A DNA stretch of 64,000 nucleotides from an uncultured bacterium (GTDB taxonomy: Bacteria > Bacillota > Clostridia > Lachnospirales > Lachnospiraceae), in assembly GCA_947073545.1 (NCBI GenBank), contig CAMTMP010000013.1, positions 25,125-89,124 on the forward strand. The letters run 5' to 3'. The position numbers and the translations under genes are program-made. Positions 1-8,229 of this stretch are shown here, piece after piece. Position 1 is the stretch's first letter; each line of letters begins with the position of its first letter. The notes under the pieces were generated by a model that saw only the letters and a list, made by a program, of their open reading frames with translations, searched no databases and had not been told where the DNA came from.

Positions 1-2
1 TC

Positions 3-965
3 AGGGCGTCCTTCGAGACGGCATGTGAACTGCCTTTTCCGGTGGCGGGCGTGACCATGTTTGCGCGTCAGGCAAGGTTCCATCCGCTGAAATTTCTGGC
101 AAAAATGGCGGAAGAAGTGGAAGTGTACGAGCAGACGAAGGTGTTGAAAGTGGAGGGCGGCAAGGTGGAGACAGCCAGAGGAACAGTGACGGCAGAGCAT
201 GTGGTGTTTGCCTCCCATTATCCGTTCATCAACGTGCCGGGATATTATTTTGCCAGAATGTATCAGGAGCGTAGTTATGTGGTGGCGTTGAAAGGGGCAG
301 CGCGGCCGGAGGGCATGTATCTGGGGATTGACGGGGACGGGCTTTCCTTCCGAAGCTGCGGCGATTTATTGCTTCTTGGAGGGGGCAGCCACCGGACAGG
401 GGGGCATCCGACGGACAAGGCGGGGACGGGATGCAGATATGATATGCTGCGAAACAGGGCGCAGGACATGTATTCCGGATGCAGCGAAGTCTGTCAATGG
501 TCGGCGCAGGACTGTATGACATTGGACGGGCTGCCTTATATCGGCCGGTTTTCCGGACGCAGGCCAAACTGGTATGTGGCCACGGGATTTGGAAAGTGGG
601 GCATGACCTCTTCTATGGTGAGCGCGCGCATCCTGACGGCGCTGATCACGGAGCGGAATTGTCAGGAGGCTGACATATTTTCACCTGACCGGCGTTTTAC
701 GGCGCGGGCGGCGAAAGAACTGGCCGTGCACGGCGCCCACACAGTGAAGGGCCTGGCAAAGCATTTCCTGCCTTCGGGCAAGGGGCAGGTGATCAAAAAC
801 TGCCCCCACATGGGCTGTCGTCTGGAGTGGAATCCGGCGGAGGAAAGCTATGACTGCCCGTGCCACGGCTCCCGCTTTGACGGGGAAGGGCGGCTGATTG
901 ACGGCCCTGCCCGGACGGACTGCAAAAGTCGGGAAAAGCATGAAAAGCGGCATTCTCCGCACTGA
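3..965 (+). CDS. FAD-dependent oxidoreductase with C-terminal Rieske domain (5' end outside window)
   Basis: The frame is open from the first bases, so the gene begins upstream and the N-terminal FAD-binding motif is not visible. What remains is the C-terminal half of a DAO-type oxidoreductase (VVFASHYPF, DGLPYIGRF, YVATGFGKWGMTSSM), followed by a Rieske [2Fe-2S] domain whose ligands are visible as CPHMGC (about 800-820) and CPCHGS (about 856-873). Proteins of this architecture are predicted cytoplasmic flavin/iron-sulfur oxidoreductases of unknown substrate. The last codons are unusual: the normal family ending near GPA..D is followed by a charged tail (EKHEKRHSPH) encoded by a fragment of the family A repeat at 941-962. 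The native 3' end was therefore probably replaced or extended by the repeat. Confidence 0.85.
   Translation, partial: RASFETACELPFPVAGVTMFARQARFHPLKFLAKMAEEVEVYEQTKVLKVEGGKVETARGTVTAEHVVFASHYPFINVPGYYFARMYQERSYVVALKGAARPEGMYLGIDGDGLSFRSCGDLLLLGGGSHRTGGHPTDKAGTGCRYDMLRNRAQDMYSGCSEVCQWSAQDCMTLDGLPYIGRFSGRRPNWYVATGFGKWGMTSSMVSARILTALITERNCQEADIFSPDRRFTARAAKELAVHGAHTVKGLAKHFLPSGKGQVIKNCPHMGCRLEWNPAEESYDCPCHGSRFDGEGRLIDGPARTDCKSREKHEKRHSPH
941..962 (+). repeat. Family A repeat, partial copy (right half of terminal hairpin)
   Basis: The 22 bases here match the right half of the terminal hairpin of the longer family A elements at 15970-16084 and 42916-43013 (loop TGAAAAGC, then GGCATTCTCC and GCAC). 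The left arm is missing. The fragment encodes the last residues of the Rieske oxidoreductase. Confidence 0.7.
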
Positions 966-996
966 TTTGAGTCACGGCAGAACTGTGACATATTGA

Positions 997-1279
997 TTAG
1001 CGTGCAAAGGAGTGAAGGGAACGCTTGTATTCGGTGATCTTATGCCGTTAAGGTACCATATCATGGGGCCCTTTTCCGGAGGGTTCGCTTATGCTGTCTG
1101 TGGCAGATATTCCCATGTTTGGTTTTCACTTCCGGGGCGTGATCGGCGTTGTGGTTTTAGATGGCAGGGAGTACAGACTTGCCACCTATCTGGGGGCAAA
1201 GATATCTGAGATCGGGGACGGCATGGTAAAAGTAATGCAGGGACGTCTGGAACTGGAGCCGCACCCTTTTGTCCTTTGA
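997..1279 (+). pseudogene. Tocopherol-cyclase-like gene remnant
   Basis: Two pieces in different frames resemble parts of the tocopherol cyclase-like family. Frame 1 (about 1000-1080) reads LVFGDLMPLRYHIMGPF, like the region leading to the conserved MGPF motif. Frame 2 (about 1091-1279) reads FRGVIGVVVLDGREYRLAT followed by YLGAKI, the typical C-terminal strand motif. The central domain is missing and the two parts are out of frame, so this is a deleted, frameshifted remnant. A good ribosome binding site (AAAGGAG) still stands before the first part. Family assignment is by remembered motifs. Confidence 0.55.
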
Positions 1280-1457
1280 GACGGACAGGGCATCTTTTGA
1301 GTACGAATATGGGATATAACGACTTTCTGGCTGCTGTTTGTAAACAGTATATTTTCATGAAACTTTTTTGCGGGCTGATTCGTATTCCTTATAGATGGTA
1401 TAAGTTCTAAAAAGAACGCACTGTCAAAAAAGGCAAAGCACGATGGAGGGTTTGAGG

Positions 1458-2000
1458 ATGGGGATTAACGGAATTGGAATGGCAGGATATTTTTCAAGCG
1501 GCTATACGGGCAATAACACTGCAAAAACAGAATCGGGAAAGCGTTTCGCGGATGTGGTCAACCAGAAATCAGCGGAAGCAGAAAAGGCAGAGAAGGCAGA
1601 AAAGGACGAACGCGCTTCCCGCGTTTTGGACTCGGTTGCGGAACATGCACCGGAGGAAGTGAGACAGGCATTTCTGGAGGCGGAGAAAGAAACAGGCGGC
1701 ACTTTTACAGTAGGCGGTATGTGGGTGTCAGCAGACGGGAAACGGTCCTGTATTACGCAGATGGCTGTGGACCGCATTATCAGATGGTATCATGGCGAAT
1801 ACAATTGTACGGACTTGCTGGGAACATCTGTGGGGAGTGCGATCAGCGCTGTGAAGAAGTGGATTTATGGGTTAGACCACCCGCTTGGCGGACAGCCCGC
1901 AGGCATGGAAGAAAAAGAGCTGATGGAGATGGAGCGGGCATTTTATGTATCATTTCTTGACAAATTAGAAAAACTAAAAGGAAATGCACTAAGAGATTAA
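1458..2000 (+). CDS. Uncharacterised Lachnospiraceae-type protein, N-terminal MGINGIG motif
   Basis: The start ATG at 1458 is preceded by GGAGGG with 7 bases spacing; an in-frame ATG at 1443 lacks a site. The protein of about 180 residues starts MGINGIGMAGYFSSGY, has a Lys/Glu/Ala-rich linker (EKAEKAEKDE, about residues 42-52) and a C-terminal part with two Trp-containing helices. It has no signal peptide or membrane segment. Short Gly/Ile/Asn-rich N-termini of this type recur in small proteins of unknown function in this group; the DUF6033-like protein at 19632 begins MNNMNGIGSYN. It lies just upstream of the channel/MutS-like cassette but is separated from it by a structured leader, so it may or may not belong to that unit. 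No function is assigned. Confidence 0.75.
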   Translation: MGINGIGMAGYFSSGYTGNNTAKTESGKRFADVVNQKSAEAEKAEKAEKDERASRVLDSVAEHAPEEVRQAFLEAEKETGGTFTVGGMWVSADGKRSCITQMAVDRIIRWYHGEYNCTDLLGTSVGSAISAVKKWIYGLDHPLGGQPAGMEEKELMEMERAFYVSFLDKLEKLKGNALRD

Positions 2001-2005
2001 GATAT

Positions 2006-2108
2006 CCTTAAGTCGATTGCGCTCCGGATTAAAATGTGATAGGTTTAAGTCATAAGCGGCAGGAATCAATTTTGGGATAACTGTCATACTAACGGTATCG
2101 ACTTAAGG
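2006..2108 (+). promoter_or_regulatory. Structured leader with a 12-bp perfect inverted repeat
   Basis: CCTTAAGTCGAT at 2006-2017 is the exact reverse complement of ATCGACTTAAGG at 2097-2108, with 79 bases between. The second arm ends 18 bases before the start codon of the channel gene. This could close a long RNA stem around an internal domain (a cis-regulatory leader), or be a two-half-site operator. No known riboswitch motif was recognised in it. Confidence 0.5.
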
Positions 2109-2126
2109 AAAAGGACGGGAGTACGG

Positions 2127-3287
2127 ATGAAAAGTAAGCTGTATTATGTACTGTATCTTTTGTATGCCATTGTGGCAGCCTTTGTTTTGTATCTGAACGG
2201 TGTGTTTACGGGGGAAGAGATTTCTGTCGTAAACCTTTCCATCAATGTCGGATTCTTACTTGTGATCGGGGTTGTCTTTATCATTTCTTCCGTCAGTTTC
2301 GGGCGGCTGAACAGAGTCATTTACGATTTGGAAGATGCCACGATCCGATTGCAGAAGGAATATAAAGAGGCTGGCGGGAAAAATCTCTGGGGAAATTATA
2401 AGAATAACGACAAGGTTTTTGAGGAAGAGGCTCTGCAGGATGCGTTCGATAAGTACCGGCTGCGGATAAGAGGCTCGATGACCAGAAGAGGCGGATCGAA
2501 CTGCGATCTGGGAGAGTATATCAATGAGGATCTTCTGGACAGGGCAGGTATGAACTACTTCAACTCCGGTGTTTCCGGGACGCTTACAGGTCTGGGAATA
2601 CTAGGGACGTTTCTGGGACTTTCCATGGGCATGGGTGCATTCAGCGGGGACGATATTTTTTCCATCTCCGATAACGTGGGTTCCCTGCTTTCCGGTATGA
2701 AGGTAGCGTTTCACACTTCGGTGTACGGTATCTTTTTTTCACTTGTGTTCAATGTGGTTTACCGGAGCATTATGTCGGATGCCTATGACGTGCTGCATGA
2801 ATTTCTGGATGCGTTCCGCCAGACGGCGCAGCCGACTGCCCTGAAAGAGGACGAGAACGCGGCGACGATGCTCGTCTATCAGGCGGGAATGGCCAATTCC
2901 TTAAAACAGATGCTTGAGCTGCTGAAAGGGAATGCGATGGAACAGACGGCGGGCGTGGAGCGGATCGTGGAGAAATTTACGTCGCAGATGGAGAAAGCGC
3001 TGGAGGCGGACTTTAAGAAGCTGGGAAGTGTCTTGAAGAATGCGGGAGAGTCGCAGGCTGCAAGCGCGGCTGGTGCCGCGGAAATGGTGGAGGCGGTGAC
3101 TGCTCTGGCGGAGGCAAACCGCAGCATGCAGGAAGCCATGGTGAACGTCATGGAAAGGCAGGAAGTATTTGCGGGAGAGCTTATGGAGCAGAAGAAAATG
3201 CTTGCGGATATGTGCAGCGAAATGAGCGATGAAATCAGCAGCCAGATCTATACATTTGAACAGATGAGGAACTTATATGAGAAATAG
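2127..3287 (+). CDS. MotA/TolQ/ExbB-type proton channel subunit (ZorA-like layout)
   Basis: This 386-residue membrane protein has two N-terminal transmembrane helices (about 5-25 and 37-57), a cytoplasmic segment, two helices with the Gly/Ser-rich MotA/TolQ core (GTLTGLGILGTFLGLSMG, about 150-167, and SLLSGMKVAFHTSVYGIFFS, about 190-209), and a long Ala/Glu-rich coiled-coil tail (about 240-386). In this superfamily a pentamer of such subunits surrounds a dimer of MotB-like subunits and converts ion flow into rotation. The layout, with a long cytoplasmic C-terminal tail, resembles ZorA of Zorya defence systems more than flagellar MotA. Its last 11 bases overlap the next gene, a MotB/OmpA protein, which supports a complex. 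The physiological role is unknown. Confidence 0.85.
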   Translation: MKSKLYYVLYLLYAIVAAFVLYLNGVFTGEEISVVNLSINVGFLLVIGVVFIISSVSFGRLNRVIYDLEDATIRLQKEYKEAGGKNLWGNYKNNDKVFEEEALQDAFDKYRLRIRGSMTRRGGSNCDLGEYINEDLLDRAGMNYFNSGVSGTLTGLGILGTFLGLSMGMGAFSGDDIFSISDNVGSLLSGMKVAFHTSVYGIFFSLVFNVVYRSIMSDAYDVLHEFLDAFRQTAQPTALKEDENAATMLVYQAGMANSLKQMLELLKGNAMEQTAGVERIVEKFTSQMEKALEADFKKLGSVLKNAGESQAASAAGAAEMVEAVTALAEANRSMQEAMVNVMERQEVFAGELMEQKKMLADMCSEMSDEISSQIYTFEQMRNLYEK

Positions 3288-4194
3288 AAGCAGGAACAGG
3301 GAAGCCTTTGCGGAGCACAGCTATTGGCAGTCCTACTCGGATATGATGGCGGCGCTTCTGCTGATTTTTATTTTAATGATAGCGATCACCCTTGCCGTAT
3401 ACAGACAAAAAACGGATGATCTGGATCAGACAAGACTGGAGCTTAATGCGGCGCAGAGCGAGCTGGATGCGACGATAGCGGATCTGGAGCTTTCCAAGGC
3501 GGAGCTGGAGAAGTCAAACGAGGAGCTGGCTTCCTCGCTGGCGCAGCTGCAGGAGGCGTACGATCAGGCAGCCCTGACGCAGGAAGAGCTGGACAATGCC
3601 TATCTGGAGATTGAAGACGCCAGAAATGAGCTTTCGACGACAAAACAGGAGCTGCAGGACATCGTCGGCATCCGCACGGATATCATCGGTGCGCTGCAGT
3701 CCGCTTTCAGCAATTCTACCATGAAGGTAGACGCCCAGACCGGCTCCATCACGTTTTCCTCCGATGTGCTTTTCCGTTACAACAGCGCTTCGCTTACCGC
3801 GGACAGCAGGGAGACGCTAAAGAATATTATCCCGATGTATCTGGATGTGCTGCTGCAGGATCAATTCCGTGATTATATCGCGGAGATCATCATAGAAGGG
3901 CATACGGACACGGACGGCGGCTACCAGAGCAATATGGAACTGTCCTATGAGCGTGCCAAGGCCGTGGCGGATTTTTGTCTGAATAAAAGAAACGGTCTCA
4001 GTGAGACGGAAATAGAGCAGCTTCAAAAGATACTCACCGTCAATGGTAAATCGTGGAGTACGCCGGTTTATCAGAAGGATGCTTCCGGCAGTTTCACGGA
4101 TGAGGTGGACATGCCGGCTTCCCGAAGGGTGGAGATTAAGTTCCGCCTCAAGGAAGACGAAATGATAGAGAAGATGGCGGGTGTTTTAGAGTAG
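3277..4194 (+). CDS. MotB/OmpA-family stator-like protein (ZorB-like layout)
   Basis: This 305-residue protein has a short cytoplasmic N-terminus and one transmembrane helix (about 22-42, SDMMAALLLIFILMIAI) starting with Asp22, the position of the proton-carrying Asp in MotB. A coiled coil follows (about 45-130, repeated QSELDATIADLELSKAELEK pattern). The C-terminal domain is OmpA-like and peptidoglycan-binding (about 140-300), with the motif IIIEGHTDTDGG and later LSYERAKAV. In stators this Asp carries protons while the OmpA domain anchors to the wall. The start overlaps the end of the channel gene by 11 bases, so the two are translationally coupled. There is no flagellar motor gene nearby, and the pairing with a MutS-like ATPase downstream argues against an ordinary flagellar stator. 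Confidence 0.87.
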   Translation: MRNRSRNREAFAEHSYWQSYSDMMAALLLIFILMIAITLAVYRQKTDDLDQTRLELNAAQSELDATIADLELSKAELEKSNEELASSLAQLQEAYDQAALTQEELDNAYLEIEDARNELSTTKQELQDIVGIRTDIIGALQSAFSNSTMKVDAQTGSITFSSDVLFRYNSASLTADSRETLKNIIPMYLDVLLQDQFRDYIAEIIIEGHTDTDGGYQSNMELSYERAKAVADFCLNKRNGLSETEIEQLQKILTVNGKSWSTPVYQKDASGSFTDEVDMPASRRVEIKFRLKEDEMIEKMAGVLE

Positions 4195-4285
4195 GAAGCG
4201 CGCCTGATGGCGCCGCTCTTTCCGTTTTCCGGGATCCACTGCCAAAATACACGAAAGAAGGAAAGCGAACGCTGGAGGGACTGCC

Positions 4286-5968
4286 ATGAATCACAGAGAA
4301 AAAGCCATCAGTTTATTGACGCCGCCCGGAAATACGCCCGACTATAGAGTCTTATCGGAGGCAGCCATACACGATTTGGGGCTGGACTATCTGTGCGAAC
4401 AGGTCACGGAGAAGAAGCAGGAGAGGACGCTGTTTTTGTCTATTCTTTCCAAAATGACGGATAACCCCGAAGTGACGAAATACCGGAGCGACGTTTTTGC
4501 GGATATTTACCGGAATGAGACGATGCGGGATGAAATGCTGCGTATTCTGGATAAAATTAATTTTCTGCGCGATTACGGGAGTATCGGAAAGACGTTTGAG
4601 GAGGCGGCGAATGTGTGGGATCTCATGCACCGTCTGGATGAACTGAAAGACTATATCCAGTGTGTGGAAGCTGTTTTCAAAAGTCTTTCGGATGCGCCGG
4701 TGCAGGCGGAGGGACTGCTTCGTTTAAAGGAATACGTTGACGGGTTATATCATGATAACGGATTTTCGGAGTTGAAGAAGGATATTGCCGCTCTGCGGGC
4801 AACGACGGAGCAACTGCGGAGCGTTACGGTGGGCATCAACTTAAACGACCGCTTTGAAGCGGACGGGATCGGTCTGATTTCCGTAAACAGCAAGTATTTT
4901 ACCAAATCTAATATTTTGGATCATTTTTGTGAAAAAATTTCCATGAAGGAGGTTATAAAGCCGGATACGGAATGGAAGGAGGAGTATAAGTTTCATCCCT
5001 TTGCCGCAGAGACGTCTAAAATGCCGGATATCATTCCCATTCGGGGAATCGCGCTGATTCCCGAGGGCGATATGATGGAGGACGTGCCGCGGTATATGAA
5101 CCGTGTCACCAACCAGATGCTTTCGGCGGTCGTGAAAAAATTGAAAAACGTACTGGACAGGTATGTTTCCGTGACGATCACGGAGATGACAGACCTGATA
5201 CCGGAATTTATCTATTATGTCCGTTTTGCGCAGTACATAGAAAAGTTAAGCGGCCGGGGAATGGTTTTTTGCAAGGGGACGCTGGCGGCGGAAGAAGCGG
5301 GAGAGCGCGTGATGCGCGCGAAAGGGTTTTACAATCTGAAACTTGCGGCGGCGGTCGCGCAGAAACAGGAGACGGTTGTTAAAAATGATTTGGACTTTGA
5401 CAAGGCGCATCTGGTATATGTGCTGGCAGGAGCGAACCGGGGCGGGAAGACGACGGTCACACAGGCGGTCGGCCTGTTATTTGCGCTTGCGCAGGGTGGG
5501 ATTTTCGTGCCGGCGGATTCTTTTTCGTTCCAACCGGTTGACTGCATTTACACGCATTTTCCGGCGGACGAGGACAAAACCATGGATTTGGGACGTCTGG
5601 GCGAAGAGTGCAGGCGGTTTCGCCGGATTTATATCGACAGCACGGAAAGCAGCCTGCTGCTGCTCAACGAGACATTTTCCACGACCTCCTTTGAAGAAGG
5701 GTATTTCATAGCGAAGGATGCGGTCAGGGCGATTCTGGCAAAGGGAGTCCGGACCATCTACAACACCCACATGCATAAGCTTGCCTTTGATCTGGAAGAA
5801 CTAAACCGGTCTTACGATTCTGTGCAGGCGGTTTCACTTGTTGTAAAAGCGGACGGCGGCAATCGTTCCTTCAAAATTGCAATGGCGCCGCCGGAGGGGA
5901 TGTCCTATGCGGGTGATATCGCAAAGAAGTATGGGGTGACGTATGAGATGCTGGTGGAACACGATTAG
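4286..5968 (+). CDS. MutS-like ATPase lacking the mismatch-recognition domain
   Basis: This 560-residue protein has the helical lever/clamp and ATPase regions of the MutS superfamily but no N-terminal mismatch-binding domain and no Smr domain. Walker A is GANRGGKTT (residues 382-390). A family-type signature GRLGEE follows, and the Walker B strand is LLLLNE with Asn461 in place of the usual Asp while Glu462 is kept. The switch His lies in NTHMHKLAF. This matches a MutS-related ATPase group of Firmicutes with no known repair role. The gene starts 92 bases after the MotB/OmpA gene on the same strand, with only a weak GC-rich hairpin between (about 4197-4222), so read-through is likely. An ATPase on DNA or another substrate, gated by the upstream ion channel, is an inference. 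Confidence 0.82.
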   Translation: MNHREKAISLLTPPGNTPDYRVLSEAAIHDLGLDYLCEQVTEKKQERTLFLSILSKMTDNPEVTKYRSDVFADIYRNETMRDEMLRILDKINFLRDYGSIGKTFEEAANVWDLMHRLDELKDYIQCVEAVFKSLSDAPVQAEGLLRLKEYVDGLYHDNGFSELKKDIAALRATTEQLRSVTVGINLNDRFEADGIGLISVNSKYFTKSNILDHFCEKISMKEVIKPDTEWKEEYKFHPFAAETSKMPDIIPIRGIALIPEGDMMEDVPRYMNRVTNQMLSAVVKKLKNVLDRYVSVTITEMTDLIPEFIYYVRFAQYIEKLSGRGMVFCKGTLAAEEAGERVMRAKGFYNLKLAAAVAQKQETVVKNDLDFDKAHLVYVLAGANRGGKTTVTQAVGLLFALAQGGIFVPADSFSFQPVDCIYTHFPADEDKTMDLGRLGEECRRFRRIYIDSTESSLLLLNETFSTTSFEEGYFIAKDAVRAILAKGVRTIYNTHMHKLAFDLEELNRSYDSVQAVSLVVKADGGNRSFKIAMAPPEGMSYAGDIAKKYGVTYEMLVEHD

Positions 5969-6006
5969 CTCCGGCTGTGGGAACTGTCGAGTGTGTCAAA
6001 AACAGA

Positions 6007-6033
6007 ATGTGCCAAATGTGCCAAATGTGCCAA
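6007..6033 (+). repeat. Three tandem copies of ATGTGCCAA
   Basis: The 9-base unit ATGTGCCAA is repeated three times without interruption in the gap between the MutS-like gene and the chemoreceptor. A -10-like TATGAT lies further on at about 6073. The repeat could be a cluster of binding half-sites or neutral slippage. Confidence 0.7.
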
Positions 6034-6198
6034 AAGTACTAGAAAGGTCTTTTCTTTATATGCCATTCGTGGTATGATATCAACGAAGTCTATTGATCTT
6101 CGGCATAGGAAAGCGGACGCTTCTGCCGGGGGATTAAGTGGGCTTTTGTTATGTGTCTAGACAACAAGAAATCTGGAGAAAAAGGAGCGATGTGCACT

Positions 6199-8229
6199 AT
6201 GGTAACTAATAAGTCAGACTCCCGCTCTGGGCGTAAAATGAGGAGGAGTCTCAATGGAAGAATATTGAGGAATACCACACTCAATATTTTGGTATTGGTG
6301 GCAGTATGCTGCGTGATTATGGCCCTTTCCATGCAGTCACTGGCTAACAGCATTCTGCTGGACTGTCTGCAGCCCATGGCAAGGCAGTCGGCTAAGACCG
6401 TGGAAGCCAATATTCACATGCTGGCGGAACGGATGATGGTGATTGCAGGCGATTCGAGAATGAACATAGTCGGTTTTGGAGGAGGCGAAGCGGAGACCTC
6501 CGGAGCGGATGCGGAAATGGAAGGCTGGCAAGCGGTTCTGACAGAGGCGGCCGAAATTTATGAATTTCACACGATTGCCCTGTATGATCTGAATGGCAGC
6601 CTCGTTCAGGGCATAGACGGCGCGGCTGACAGTCTGAATGCAGATTTTCTGGCACTCTTGCAGGAGACGGACAATCTGACAACATATACGAGCACTGTCT
6701 ACCAGGATAAGCTCGGCATTACGATCGGTATGCCGGTGAAAGCGGAGGGGGAGACCGCTTACTATGTGGTAGGCGTCTACAAATATGACGCGCTCAACGA
6801 TGTATTAAGCAGCATTAATATAGGGAAGCATGGCATGGCTTATATGGTTAACCGGGAAGGGATTGTCACGGGACACCCGGATCAGGAGAAGGTGAAAGCC
6901 GGAACTACGCTCTTAGAGCTCAGCGGAGGCAATGAGGAAGCCATAAAGGGTGTGACGACGGGAGAGACGGGAGCCACAGAGTTTGCCATTGACGGACAGC
7001 AGATGCTGGCAGCGTTTTCCCCTGTCAGAGGGACACAGTGGTCGCTTGTGATTCAGGTGCCGAAGGAAGATTACGATAACCTGATTGACCGGGCGATGGT
7101 AGTGGCAGGGATATCTACGCTGGTGGTGCTGGTTATTTCTATTCTGCTGATTTTGAAGATGGCTTTTTCTATCTCAAAACCGGTAAAGAATGTGACAAAC
7201 CGGATGGTTTCCCTTGCAGACGGGGATCTGCATACGGAGGTGATCAATTTAAGATCCGGGGATGAGCTGGAGATTATGACGAGAACGCTGGCTGACACGG
7301 TGGAGAGTTTGAACAGGTACATATCGGATATCCGACAGGTACTGAACGGGGTTGCAGACGGAGATCTGCAGATTGAGCCGCGGGTGGAATACAGAGGAGA
7401 CTTTACGCAGATCAGGAACAGTCTGGGCAATATCTTACAGTCCATGAATGAGACCATCACAGGATTCCGCGCGGCGGCGGCCCGTCTTGCCAGCATGGCG
7501 GATGAGCTGAGCGGGCAGTCGGGACAGCTTCATGAGGCGTCTCTGGAGCAGAATCAGGAGACGGAAGCGCTGGTCGGTGAGGTGACTCACGTGAAGGAAC
7601 AGCTTGTCGATGTTACGGAGAGCAGCAGACAGACACGTGCCATGACCGTGGAAATTACGAGAAAGGTGCAGGAGGCAAATGACCAGATGACGGCCCTTTC
7701 AAACGCCATGGATGATATCAGCTTAAAGGCACAGGAAATTACCACCATTGCCAAGTCGATTGACGATATTGCGTTCCAGACGAGCATTCTTGCTCTGAAT
7801 GCTTCCGTGGAAGCGGCTCATGCCGGAAGCGCGGGCAAAGGGTTTGCCGTTGTGGCGGAAGAGGTGAAGGATCTGGCGGGCAAGAGCGCGAAGGCAGCAC
7901 AGAGCGCAATGGAAATTGTGGCAAATACCAGAGCCGTTATTCAAACTGGTGTGGAACTGAATGCCAGCACGGCGGAGTCCCTGCGATCCATTTACGGTGT
8001 TTCCTCTGAAATCAACGAGCTTTCAGACCGGCTTGTCGCGGCAGTGCAGGGGCAGTCGGACGCACTGGCCAGCATGGAGGAGCGGATCGCCGCCATCTCC
8101 GATATTGCTGACAGGAATCTCCAGAATGCAGGGGGAACCAGTCAGTCCAGCGGACTTTTGGCGAAGGAGGCCGAGGAACTTCAGGCGCAGGTAAAGAAAT
8201 TTGCTTTGAAGGAGGAGTACGACGTATGA
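6199..8229 (+). CDS. Methyl-accepting chemotaxis protein with dCache-type sensor
   Basis: This is a transmembrane chemoreceptor. It has an N-terminal helix (ILVLVAVCCVIMALSM), an extracytoplasmic double-Cache-like sensor of about 250 residues (KHGMAYMVNREGIVTGHP is a typical Cache strand set), a second helix (VVAGISTLVVLVISILLILK), a HAMP domain (SISKPVKNVTNRMVSLADGD), and the cytoplasmic signalling hairpin with the tip motif IDDIAFQTSILALNASVEAA. It should relay ligand binding to CheA/CheW. The frame is open from ATG 6151. AAAGGAG at 6181-6187 lies only 2 bases before ATG 6190 and 11 before ATG 6199, so 6199 is preferred but the start is uncertain. It overlaps the next gene by 4 bases, so receptor and lipoprotein are coupled. 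Confidence 0.93.
   Translation: MVTNKSDSRSGRKMRRSLNGRILRNTTLNILVLVAVCCVIMALSMQSLANSILLDCLQPMARQSAKTVEANIHMLAERMMVIAGDSRMNIVGFGGGEAETSGADAEMEGWQAVLTEAAEIYEFHTIALYDLNGSLVQGIDGAADSLNADFLALLQETDNLTTYTSTVYQDKLGITIGMPVKAEGETAYYVVGVYKYDALNDVLSSINIGKHGMAYMVNREGIVTGHPDQEKVKAGTTLLELSGGNEEAIKGVTTGETGATEFAIDGQQMLAAFSPVRGTQWSLVIQVPKEDYDNLIDRAMVVAGISTLVVLVISILLILKMAFSISKPVKNVTNRMVSLADGDLHTEVINLRSGDELEIMTRTLADTVESLNRYISDIRQVLNGVADGDLQIEPRVEYRGDFTQIRNSLGNILQSMNETITGFRAAAARLASMADELSGQSGQLHEASLEQNQETEALVGEVTHVKEQLVDVTESSRQTRAMTVEITRKVQEANDQMTALSNAMDDISLKAQEITTIAKSIDDIAFQTSILALNASVEAAHAGSAGKGFAVVAEEVKDLAGKSAKAAQSAMEIVANTRAVIQTGVELNASTAESLRSIYGVSSEINELSDRLVAAVQGQSDALASMEERIAAISDIADRNLQNAGGTSQSSGLLAKEAEELQAQVKKFALKEEYDV

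Noticed and set aside
2127..4194. Ordinary flagellar MotA/MotB pair
   Set aside because: The channel has a long coiled-coil tail and no typical MotA cytoplasmic region, and no flagellar genes adjoin; the next gene is a MutS-like ATPase.
4197..4225. Terminator between the stator and MutS-like genes
   Set aside because: The GC-rich stem (AGCGCGCC / GGCGCCGCT) has mismatches and a poor T tract, so it is noted only as weak. The genes are treated as one unit.
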